The notes: a model not told the origin generated them from the sequence alone. 5,816 nucleotides of DNA from a bacterium (GCA_009927065.1 RFNU01000105.1:1-5816), one strand, 5' to 3'. Positions 1 through 5,580 are shown, counted from the stretch's first letter. Translations and numbers: made by a program.

Positions 1-153
1 ATTCAAACTTTTTGTTGAAATTATAAAAACATTATTTTCAATGAGTTAAATAACAAATAAGCAATGAAGTCCTCATAATTATTGGGGGTATGACTATCAT
101 TGTGGTATGATTTTCAAATTACAGATTATTGTGCACAAAAGGTAGTTGCAGTT
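1..153. other. AT-rich leader upstream of pheS
   Basis: This is non-coding sequence before pheS. In many gammaproteobacteria rplT and a phenylalanine-rich leader peptide (pheM) precede pheS. Here no rplT end falls in the window and no phenylalanine-rich mini-ORF is visible. The short frames at 41, 64 and 90 encode only two to six residues without phenylalanine runs. A weak promoter could be TTGAAA (15-20) with TTCAAT (37-42), spacer 16 bp, but the -10 is poor. A possible IHF site overlaps that -10 and is listed separately. I see no terminator or attenuator hairpin. The region may be only the last part of a longer leader. Confidence 0.5.
36..48 (+). promoter_or_regulatory. Candidate IHF binding site upstream of pheST-ihfA
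   Basis: TTTCAATGAGTTA matches the IHF consensus WATCAANNNNTTR at all but one defined position (the second base, T for A). The sequence on its 5' side, about 18-35, is a continuous A/T stretch, as is common for strong IHF sites. In E. coli, IHF represses the pheST-himA operon that encodes its own alpha chain, so a site here would close the same loop. A one-mismatch hit in AT-rich DNA can easily arise by chance. Confidence 0.35.
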
Positions 154-1170
154 ATGCAGACGCTTATCGAGTCGCTACAAAAAGAATTACAAGATGTTTC
201 TAGAATTCACGATCTTCACCAGCTTAAAGCGCTTTATTTAGGTAAAAAAGGCCCATTAACTCAAGCTTTAAAAGAGTTAGGATCCTTAAGTCCAGATGAG
301 CGTAAAGTTAAAGGCGCTCAGCTTAATACAATCAAACAACAGATCATAGAGTTGTTGGATAGTAAAGAGCAAGCATTAGTTGATCAAGAACAACAAGAGC
401 AATTAAAGAGCCAAGTGCCAGATGCAACATTAGCTGGAAAACCTTTTCTCTCATCAGTAGGCTACACCCATCCTTTAACACAAATCAAACAAGAGCTCAT
501 AGCATTATTTATTCAACGAGGATTTGATTGTGCTCAAGGGCCTGATATTGAATCAGAATATTACAATTTTGAAGCATTGAATATTCCCGATGATCACCCT
601 GCTCGACAAATGCACGATACTTTTTATATTAATCCAGGAACTGTCTTAAGAACGCATACATCACCTGTGCAGATTCGTTATTTAGCTGATCATCAACCGC
701 CTATTCGTATGATAGCCCCTGGCCGAGTATACCGTTGTGACTTCGATCCGACTCATACACCTATGTTTCATCAGTTAGAAGGATTAGTCATTCACCCATC
801 TGCTTCTCTCATTGAGTTGCGGCAGCTTTTGCAAGAAGTGCTGAATCAATTCTTTGGTGCTGATTTGCCAATGCGCTTTAGACCCTCTTATTTTCCATTT
901 ACTGAGCCTTCTATTGAAGTTGATATTGGTTGTGTTGCGTGTCATCAGAAAGGATGTTCTTTATGCAAACACAGTGGTTGGTTAGAAGTACTAGGCTGCG
1001 GCATGGTGCATCCTTCTGTTCTTATTGAAGCGGGCTTAAATCCAGAAGAAGTCCAAGGATATGCGTTTGGACTAGGGATAGAACGTTTAGCGATGCTGAA
1101 GTTGCGTGTGCCAGATTTGAGATTATTTTTTGAAAATCATCTCGATTTTTTAAAGCAATTTAAAGGATAG
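154..1170 (+). CDS. pheS: Phenylalanyl-tRNA synthetase alpha chain, four-cysteine variant
   Basis: Cytoplasmic class II synthetase subunit that, with PheT as alpha2beta2, joins phenylalanine to tRNA-Phe using ATP. The 338-residue product has an N-terminal helical tRNA-contacting region (about 1-90) and then the catalytic core. Core marks are GPDIESEYYNFEALNIP (129-145), motif 2 from RVYRCDFDPTHTPMFHQLEG (191-210), RPSYFPFTEPS (243-253) and motif 3 AFGLGIERL (304-312). Ala304 aligns with the E. coli residue that governs substrate size. Between EVDI and the SGWLEVLGCGMVHP segment sits an insertion with Cys260, Cys263, Cys268 and Cys271, probably a zinc knuckle; E. coli PheS has only a short link there. 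I chose ATG 154 over the in-frame TTG at 100 because family similarity begins there and AAAAGG (137-142) lies upstream, though its 11-nt spacing is long. The stop is 5 bp before pheT. Confidence 0.97.
   Translation: MQTLIESLQKELQDVSRIHDLHQLKALYLGKKGPLTQALKELGSLSPDERKVKGAQLNTIKQQIIELLDSKEQALVDQEQQEQLKSQVPDATLAGKPFLSSVGYTHPLTQIKQELIALFIQRGFDCAQGPDIESEYYNFEALNIPDDHPARQMHDTFYINPGTVLRTHTSPVQIRYLADHQPPIRMIAPGRVYRCDFDPTHTPMFHQLEGLVIHPSASLIELRQLLQEVLNQFFGADLPMRFRPSYFPFTEPSIEVDIGCVACHQKGCSLCKHSGWLEVLGCGMVHPSVLIEAGLNPEEVQGYAFGLGIERLAMLKLRVPDLRLFFENHLDFLKQFKG
1162..1167 (+). promoter_or_regulatory. Ribosome binding site that sets the pheT start
   Basis: AAAGGA lies inside the last pheS codons, 8 nt before ATG 1176. 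The other possible start, GTG 1170, overlaps the pheS stop codon and would leave only 2 nt after this site. The ATG is therefore preferred. The arrangement suggests translational coupling of the two chains, which are needed in equal amounts. Confidence 0.8.
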
Positions 1171-1175
1171 TGCTT

Positions 1176-3437
1176 ATGTTATTAACATTACAATATTTAC
1201 AATCTCTTTTTGGTGTAAAAAACACAGCAGAGCAACTCGGTGAGATTTTAACCAGCCATGGTTTAGAGGTTGAACGTATTTGGTCTATGCAACCGGATCA
1301 TCAATTAGATGTCGTCAGAGTACAAAACCAACTATCATCCGATTTGTATGAAGGACTTCTGGAAAATGGCGCAACTATCAAGTTCAAAACATCAAGCACA
1401 TTAGTGACCAATCAACGTTATGTTGTATGCTTGATGAATCATCAGTGGGAGCTAGCAACACCAGCTTATTTAGGATGGTCCACGTTAGTCACACCGTTAA
1501 TCGTACCCGAAGAACAAACGGCACAACAGGCTTGGAGCTTGTCAGATACGTTGATTGAGTTATCCATTACGCCCAATCGTGGTGATTGTTTAAGTTATTT
1601 AGGAATTGCGAGAGAGCTCGCTCTTGCTGAGCGTCAATTTTTTGATCATCAAAGATTTTTTGATCAATGGGAGCAACGTTATCCCGTAAGATGGAAAGCT
1701 CAAACGGATGCCCAAGCTGTGGTTGATAATACTATGTGTACATCATATGCTTTAGCCCAAGTGCAGTTTAATGCTCCTTTACCGACCCCGTTTTGGTTAG
1801 AATGTTTTTTAATCAAGCATGGTATTGCCTCCAAACATCCTGTTGTCGATATGACAAATTATCTTATGCTGGTGTTTGGTCAACCAACTCATGCCTTTGA
1901 TAGAGCTCGGATCAAGTATCCGTTAAGTGTCCAGCATTATCCATCTAGTGATAAAAAATTAACATTATTAACGGGAAAAACTGTAACATTATCTGCACCA
2001 ACAGCTGTTATTGCACATCATGATGATATTTATGCATTAGCAGGGTTAATGGGAGCTCAAGAGGGATCGGTTGATCAGTCAACACGTTCAGTTCTTATCG
2101 AGTCAGCGTGTTTTGTTCCTAAAGCGGTCAGAAGCATGCGCTTTGTTGGCCTGACAACAGATGCTAGTGCGCGCTTTGAACGAGGTGTTGATCGCCATTA
2201 TCAACAGCAAATGTTAAGGCTCTTATGTGGTTTAATTCAGTCTCTTGATGCGAGTGTAGAGTGTTTTGAGCCAAAAATATTTGAACGTGATGTCACACCT
2301 GCTGTCCACATTCAATTGACGCAGCATGATATTAATAAACTGATAGGCGCACCCATTGATATCAAGCAGACCCAGGAGATTATAAAAGCACTAGGTGGAT
2401 CGCACGATGGTGTGAACATAGCTTGGAATGCTCCTAGCTGGCGCTATGATTTATCTCTCAAACAAGATGTGATTGAAGAAGTCGTCCGTCTTTATGGACT
2501 CGATCGGTTACCTTTTACATTATCACGACAAAAGCAAACGCCAATAGCTTTAAAGACACACATCGATCCTTGGATCAGGTTAGGATTTAATGAAGTTGTT
2601 ACTTATAGCTTTATTAGCAAACGTCACGCTGATCTTTTTACAGCAAAACCTCTTATTGAATTAAGCAACCCCATGACGCAAGATATGGCGGTGATGCGCC
2701 CTAGTTTATGGCCATCCTTACTCTCTGTTGCTGCATTAAATGCTCGTTTCGGAGAACGTGGAGTTCAGTTAGTTGAGCATGCCCCTATTTATGGCGAACA
2801 TTTAGCGGATCGTCAACGTTTTGTTGTGGCGGCATTATTGATGATTGAAAAACATCAACGTGCTTGGCATATCAATAAAAAAACAACACAAACAGACTTT
2901 TATGAAGTAAAGGGGTTGCTTGAGCAGTTATTAGCTCAGCATAGTGATCTTGAATTTGAAAAAACTGTTCACTATCCTGGATTACATCCACAATTGCAGA
3001 TGTGCATCAAAGTAAAAGGAGAAGTTAAAGGTGTCTTTGGGCAGTTGCATCCAGTCTTAAGCCATCAAGAAGAATGGCCAATGAGCTGGTTGATAGAATG
3101 TGATGCTGATTTAATGGAGAAAGATGCAATAAAAACCTTTAAACACTTTTCTCGCATGCCTAAAATTTCTAGAGATTTGGCACTTATAGTGCCTCAAAGC
3201 ATTTCTGTGATGAGTATAATAAAATTTATTGAAAATAATCAAAGCCAAGCTCTTCAATCTGTGCAAGTTTTTGATTACTATAAAGGGGATCACGTCGCAG
3301 AAGGCTTTATTAGCTTAGGTGTTGAACTTGTATTTCAACACCCTACAAAAACATTAGAAGAAGTTGAAATTGGACGATATGTCCAAGATATACTTTCGAA
3401 ACTTAAACATGAATACGATGTAATATTGAGGGATTAA
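1176..3437 (+). CDS. pheT: Phenylalanyl-tRNA synthetase beta chain with reduced tRNA-binding domain
   Basis: Beta chain of the alpha2beta2 synthetase; it binds tRNA-Phe and hydrolyses mischarged Tyr-tRNA-Phe. The product has 753 residues against 795 in E. coli. Recognisable parts in order are the B1 start with HGLEVERI (28-35), ITPNRGDCLSYLGIAREL (131-148), the B3/B4 editing module (about 190-365), the B5 segment with NAPSWRYDL and EEVVRLYG (about 370-445), the catalytic-like fold (about 465-650) and the C-terminal anticodon-binding FDX-ACB fold (about 657-753). Editing-site marks are kept: VVDMTNY (223-229), GQPTHAFD (235-242, His239), Glu309, and TDAS (328-331) before RFERGVD. The oddity is residues 36-123: the EMAP-like OB-fold is about 30 residues shorter than usual and lacks the HPNADKL, CGAPN and LRG-GMLCS signatures. 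A six-codon tandem repeat lies near residue 155. ihfA starts 3 bp after the stop. Confidence 0.97.
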   Translation: MLLTLQYLQSLFGVKNTAEQLGEILTSHGLEVERIWSMQPDHQLDVVRVQNQLSSDLYEGLLENGATIKFKTSSTLVTNQRYVVCLMNHQWELATPAYLGWSTLVTPLIVPEEQTAQQAWSLSDTLIELSITPNRGDCLSYLGIARELALAERQFFDHQRFFDQWEQRYPVRWKAQTDAQAVVDNTMCTSYALAQVQFNAPLPTPFWLECFLIKHGIASKHPVVDMTNYLMLVFGQPTHAFDRARIKYPLSVQHYPSSDKKLTLLTGKTVTLSAPTAVIAHHDDIYALAGLMGAQEGSVDQSTRSVLIESACFVPKAVRSMRFVGLTTDASARFERGVDRHYQQQMLRLLCGLIQSLDASVECFEPKIFERDVTPAVHIQLTQHDINKLIGAPIDIKQTQEIIKALGGSHDGVNIAWNAPSWRYDLSLKQDVIEEVVRLYGLDRLPFTLSRQKQTPIALKTHIDPWIRLGFNEVVTYSFISKRHADLFTAKPLIELSNPMTQDMAVMRPSLWPSLLSVAALNARFGERGVQLVEHAPIYGEHLADRQRFVVAALLMIEKHQRAWHINKKTTQTDFYEVKGLLEQLLAQHSDLEFEKTVHYPGLHPQLQMCIKVKGEVKGVFGQLHPVLSHQEEWPMSWLIECDADLMEKDAIKTFKHFSRMPKISRDLALIVPQSISVMSIIKFIENNQSQALQSVQVFDYYKGDHVAEGFISLGVELVFQHPTKTLEEVEIGRYVQDILSKLKHEYDVILRD
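1638..1673 (+). repeat. Tandem 18-nt repeat inside pheT
   Basis: TTTTTTGATCA occurs at 1638-1648 and again at 1656-1666, exactly 18 nt apart, which is six codons in frame. The protein reads FFDHQR then FFDQWE (residues 155-166). It falls in the link between the B2 region and the editing module, where length changes are tolerated. It looks like an old in-frame slippage duplication. Confidence 0.6.
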
Positions 3438-3440
3438 CTT

Positions 3441-3785
3441 ATGGCAATCACAAAAGCGGATATCGCTCAAGATATTTTTGAACAGGTCAAAATACCAAAA
3501 AAAGATGCTCGTGAATTAGTAGAACATTTTTTTAATTTGATTAGTGAAGGACTAGAAAAAGGCGAAGATGTGCGCATTTCCGGATTCGGTAATTTTGATT
3601 TAAACGATAAAGATCTTCGTCCAGGTCGCAATCCAAAAACTAAAGAGCCTGTGCCTATTTCAGCTCGTCGAGTTGTCACTTATAAGGCTTCTCACAAAGT
3701 TAAAGAACGTATTGAGTCAATCGATGCCAGTAAAGTAGAAGTTTCTAAGAGACGGGATGTAGAGAAAACTTATTCAGAAGAATAA
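3441..3785 (+). CDS. ihfA: Integration host factor alpha chain
   Basis: Nucleoid protein of the HU/IHF family that pairs with IHF beta to bind specific sites and bend DNA sharply in transcription, recombination and replication. The N-terminal half forms the helical dimer body (MAITKADIAQDIFEQ). The beta arm follows GFGNFDL (48-54) and carries RPGRNPKT (60-67), with the intercalating proline at residue 65 as in E. coli. ISARRVVTYKASHKVKERI completes the fold. The alpha assignment rests on the ITKADIA start, RPGRNPKT and ARRVVTY. The 114-residue product is about 15 longer than the 99-residue E. coli chain; the extra length is a charged tail after about residue 97. Ribosome site AGGG (3429-3432) is 8 nt before the ATG, and the gene starts 3 bp after pheT, so it is surely co-transcribed. 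In E. coli this gene shares the pheST operon and is autoregulated. Confidence 0.97.
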   Translation: MAITKADIAQDIFEQVKIPKKDARELVEHFFNLISEGLEKGEDVRISGFGNFDLNDKDLRPGRNPKTKEPVPISARRVVTYKASHKVKERIESIDASKVEVSKRRDVEKTYSEE

Positions 3786-3838
3786 GCCATCGAAGCCTAT
3801 TGATCTAAAACAAGCTAAACTTTCTTGCGAGATGGCTT
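3784..3838 (+). other. Stem overlapping the ihfA stop, interlocked with the terminator hairpin
   Basis: AAGCCATC (3784-3791), which includes the last two bases of the ihfA stop codon, is perfectly complementary to GATGGCTT (3831-3838). The 3' arm lies between the two arms of the downstream hairpin (3808-3818 with 3837-3847) and shares two bases with it. The order of arms is therefore that of an H-type pseudoknot or of two competing folds. Function is unknown; a role in 3' end formation or message stability is inference. Confidence 0.45.
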
Positions 3839-3847
3839 AGCTTGTTT
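3808..3847 (+). terminator. Likely terminator of the pheST-ihfA operon
   Basis: AAACAAGCTAA (3808-3818) pairs perfectly over 11 bp with TTAGCTTGTTT (3837-3847) around an 18-nt loop. It lies 22 nt after the ihfA stop. The 3' arm ends in TTGTTT and is followed by a T-rich but interrupted stretch to about 3860, so it is not a textbook intrinsic terminator. The stem is near symmetric and could also act on the other strand, but no minus-strand gene reads into it. Confidence 0.5.
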
Positions 3848-3851
3848 CTGG

Positions 3852-3880
3852 TTCATTTTCAACGAATAAGAGAATATAGT
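3852..3880 (+). promoter_or_regulatory. Possible promoter of the hydrolase gene
   Basis: TATAGT (3875-3880) is one base from the sigma-70 -10 consensus. TTCATT (3852-3857), 17 bp upstream, matches the -35 at only three positions. Transcription would begin near 3887 and give a leader of about 25 nt. The position just after the operon's hairpin supports separate transcription of the hydrolase. The ribosome site in the leader is weak (AGAG just before 3904). Confidence 0.35.
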
Positions 3881-3911
3881 GCTAACATTATAAGAAAATA
3901 GAGCTTTTCTT

Positions 3912-4817
3912 ATGAATTACTGGTTATGGAAGATCGCTTACTATGTCCTCATTATTCCTGTGTTTATCACATTACCCCTATTAACTCTTCTTCCTGAGTC
4001 ATCGCGTAAGGATGTCTTGACAGCTTCCGCTCCAATATTAAAACCTTTAACGATTAATATGCTTTTTCCTGGATTATTAAAAGGTCCTTCAGTTTTTATA
4101 GAATCGAATGTTGATAAAAAAGACAGTGATAGGTTGTTATTGTTTTTTGCGGGAAATAACAATACAAGTGCTGAGGCTTTAACGATTCTTCAACATATTC
4201 CTTTTAGTGATCAGACTGTAGCAGATACAACGGTGATGCCTAGTGTCAGCATTCCTTTAATTTACCAGCCAAATCAAGTCCGTTATATAGAGGCGCTTAG
4301 ACTAAAAATAGAATCATATATTCAAGAATATCCAAACTTAAAGACATTATATATTGCAGGACATTCCTTAGGTGCTGCAATCTCCATACAAATCCTGGTT
4401 GAGCTTATTCCCCGCTATCCTCATTTAGAGTTTTTATTCACAGCAGATAGAAGTTTTCAGCGATTATGGGATGTGGCTGAGTTTCGTTATGGAAAGACAT
4501 TAGCCCAATTGATGAAAAAAACCTTTGGTTTAATATGGGAATTTGATTCTATAAAAGCTTTAGAGATATTAAAGCAATATCCTCAACTGACTTGTTTTTT
4601 TTATCAAGTCTCTTATGATGAAGTGTTAGGTGATGATGCTCTTTTGATCAATCCGTTCCTAGAACAACCGAGTTCTTTTCCAAAAACATGGAAACTTGAG
4701 TATACGATATATGATAACGACGGGCCCATTCATGCTCTGGCTTATCAAGATCTTATTAAGCGGACTGATATAAAAAAATCAGTAACGCTCGTGCAAGGAG
4801 TTATTAAAAAGCCTTAA
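3912..4817 (+). CDS. Membrane-anchored alpha/beta hydrolase (lipase/esterase-like)
   Basis: Probable serine hydrolase of unknown substrate, 301 residues. Residues 5-27 form one hydrophobic helix with no clear signal-peptidase site, so the protein is probably tethered to the inner membrane; which side the enzyme faces cannot be told with confidence. The soluble part opens with strand LLLFFAGNNN (75-84), in the place of the oxyanion-hole loop, followed by the nucleophile elbow YIAGHSLGAA (147-156) with Ser152. A plausible triad is completed by Asp236 in SYDEVLGDD and His274 in GPIHALAY. ATG 3912 is the natural start because it includes the whole helix; the ribosome site is weak. The gene stands apart from the synthetase operon, with its own possible promoter. 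Its last codons end at an A-run (4806-4810), beyond which a 30-codon frame stays open in the -1 register, so the annotated C-terminus may be a frameshift product. No specific family name is claimed. Confidence 0.8.
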   Translation: MNYWLWKIAYYVLIIPVFITLPLLTLLPESSRKDVLTASAPILKPLTINMLFPGLLKGPSVFIESNVDKKDSDRLLLFFAGNNNTSAEALTILQHIPFSDQTVADTTVMPSVSIPLIYQPNQVRYIEALRLKIESYIQEYPNLKTLYIAGHSLGAAISIQILVELIPRYPHLEFLFTADRSFQRLWDVAEFRYGKTLAQLMKKTFGLIWEFDSIKALEILKQYPQLTCFFYQVSYDEVLGDDALLINPFLEQPSSFPKTWKLEYTIYDNDGPIHALAYQDLIKRTDIKKSVTLVQGVIKKP

Positions 4818-4903
4818 ACCACGATCTTTTTCCAGCACAACAATGGACTTATCCATTGAGAAGAAGAAGAGATGATCATCGCCGACATATGCTAAAAACA
4901 TAA
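4811..4903 (+). other. -1 frame basic extension after the hydrolase
   Basis: In the frame -1 to the hydrolase an open stretch begins at GCC 4811 and runs 30 codons to TAA 4901. It encodes ALNHDLFPAQQW, then TYPL, then a cluster of four arginines and DDHRRHMLKT. It has no start codon near its beginning and the frame is closed just upstream by TAA at 4805-4807, so it can only be made as a continuation of the hydrolase. Adding one A to the A5 run at 4806-4810, or a -1 slip on AAAAAG, would fuse it. A hairpin begins 30 nt after the run. It may be the true C-terminus lost by a one-base deletion, or chance. Confidence 0.35.
4841..4858 (+). repeat. Perfect 7-bp hairpin after the hydrolase
   Basis: CAATGGA, loop CTTA, TCCATTG. 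It is followed by a purine-rich AGAAGAAG run and not by a T tract, so it is not an intrinsic terminator. It begins 30 nt after the A-run at the end of the hydrolase and sits within the -1 frame extension. Confidence 0.5.
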
Positions 4904-4959
4904 AGCTTGATAGTAGCATCAGTGATAATACATCTTGTTCTTCGCTATAAGTATCAATG

Positions 4960-5001
4960 ACGATTATGCGGTCTGTAATAAAAAAAGCCGCATATCATCG
5001 T
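4960..5001 (+). repeat. Bulged 12-bp hairpin with A-rich loop
   Basis: TATGCGG (4965-4971) pairs with CCGCATA (4988-4994). After a two-base bulge (4995-4996), ACGAT (4960-4964) pairs with ATCGT (4997-5001). The loop of 16 nt includes seven A in a row (4980-4986). It is the most stable-looking fold in the gap. Such bulged hairpins occur at ends of IS200/IS605 elements and in small RNAs, but nothing here proves either. Confidence 0.45.
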
Positions 5002-5014
5002 TAATGCTAACGGC
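4980..5014 (-). terminator. Weak terminator candidate for the minus-strand membrane gene
   Basis: Read on the minus strand, GCCG (5014-5011) can pair with CGGC (4990-4987), and seven T follow at once (4986-4980). The stem is only 4 bp, though a 5-bp hairpin (5012-4999) can form inside it. It lies about 85 nt past the stop of the membrane gene. It competes with the larger hairpin 4960-5001. Confidence 0.25.
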
Positions 5015-5022
5015 AAGATCGA

Positions 5023-5038
5023 TAAAAGATATCTTTTA
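5023..5038. repeat. Perfect 16-bp palindrome
   Basis: TAAAAGATATCTTTTA is fully self-complementary with no central spacer. This form suits a dimeric protein site better than a hairpin, but it lies between two convergent 3' ends and not near a promoter, so an operator role is doubtful. Confidence 0.45.
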
Positions 5039-5044
5039 CCTTAG

Positions 5045-5075
5045 ATCTTTCTCGCTGGAGAAAGATTGGGTGAGG
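5045..5075 (+). repeat. REP-like hairpin repeat with TTGGGTGAGG flank
   Basis: ATCTTTCTC (5045-5053), loop GCTG, GAGAAAGAT (5058-5066) is a perfect 9-bp stem with a 4-nt loop. It is overlapped and followed by TTGGGTGAGG (5066-5075). The combination resembles a common type of intergenic repeat in proteobacteria, in which a palindrome of CTCTCCC/GGGAGAG type is followed by TTGGGTGAGG. Here the stem has drifted toward A/T. One copy only is in this window, so the repeat nature is inferred from resemblance. Confidence 0.45.
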
Positions 5076-5097
5076 CATTAAAGGCATAAAGCTGTTT

Positions 5098-5580
5098 CTA
5101 GAAGAGTAATGCAGCGTCCTTGCTTAAACTGACAAGCAATTCGGGTGCTAGGATAAGTCCAAGAGGCATCAGCAATAGTGCATTAGAATACAACGCGTTG
5201 CTTGGATATTTATCTTTGAGGTCATTCATATGCAGATTAATAATCAAACATGATACATAAAAAGCGATAATCAGACTGCCTAATGGATTAACATGATTTT
5301 TCAGATTTCCGCAATAAAGAATACTGTAAAGAGTTACTAAGCTGATCAGAAAAATAGAAAAACAATTTAAAAATAATTCTTTATGAATGAATTCTGTGTT
5401 TGGTCTAAATAATAAGGACAATACAGGATAACAGTATAATATTGTAATCATACTTGCTAGATTAAAAATAGGATGCATGTTTGAATATACAATTATCCCA
5501 CATGCCATAACGATAAGAAGATAAGAATAAACATCCTTAATCTGTGCGTTGATCCAACAAAAAAATTTTTTTAACATCAT
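5098..5580 (-). CDS. Hypothetical five-helix membrane protein
   Basis: I do not recognise this 160-residue protein. Hydrophobic segments at about 18-35, 37-57, 69-90, 98-116 and 129-150 suggest five membrane helices with short loops. The N-terminus (MMLKKFFCWINAQIK) is basic, so by the positive-inside rule it should face the cytoplasm. No catalytic motif, binding motif or signal-peptidase site is visible. Scattered polar residues (NLKNHVN at 92-98 and HMNDLKDKYPSN at 117-128) fall in loops. Two adjacent ATG codons (5578-5580 and 5575-5577) could both start it; only a GGG (5589-5591) serves as a weak ribosome site. It is convergent with the hydrolase and stands alone. It could be real or a fast-evolving orphan, but its length and regular hydrophobic pattern favour a true gene. 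Confidence 0.65.
   Translation of the reverse strand: MMLKKFFCWINAQIKDVYSYLLIVMACGIIVYSNMHPIFNLASMITILYCYPVLSLLFRPNTEFIHKELFLNCFSIFLISLVTLYSILYCGNLKNHVNPLGSLIIAFYVSCLIINLHMNDLKDKYPSNALYSNALLLMPLGLILAPELLVSLSKDAALLF

Larger units (their letters stand above)
4818..5097. other. Gap dense in inverted repeats, no intact gene
   Basis: Apart from the -1 frame extension at its left end, all frames here are broken by stops and nothing resembles a protein. The stretch holds several symmetric elements: hairpin 4841-4858, palindrome GATGATCATC (4871-4880), a bulged hairpin 4960-5001, a small hairpin CGTTA-ATGC-TAACG (4999-5012), palindrome 5023-5038 and hairpin 5045-5066. AAGATC (5015-5020) can also pair with GATCTT (5044-5049), competing with the last of these. 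It lies between two convergent genes, so some elements may serve as 3' end signals. Confidence 0.55.

Noticed and set aside
41..110. Mini-ORFs in the pheS leader as a PheM-like leader peptide
   Set aside because: They encode two to six residues without phenylalanine runs, and no attenuator hairpin follows.
100..153. Longer PheS starting at TTG 100
   Set aside because: The added 18 residues have no counterpart in PheS, the start codon is poor, and ATG 154 matches the family's usual start.
1170..1175. PheT starting at GTG 1170
   Set aside because: It overlaps the pheS stop and lies too close to the AAAGGA site, while ATG 1176 has ideal spacing.
3111..3293. Minus-strand open frame inside pheT
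   Set aside because: Lies fully within a strongly conserved gene, has no recognisable domain and is best explained as a shadow.
3467..3679. Minus-strand open frame inside ihfA
   Set aside because: Antisense to the conserved IHF core, with composition that mirrors the coding strand.
3941..4162. Minus-strand open frame inside the hydrolase gene
   Set aside because: Antisense shadow with no protein-like features.
4818..5097. Broken protein gene in the gap
   Set aside because: Apart from the -1 extension after the hydrolase, short pieces in all frames show no family resemblance.
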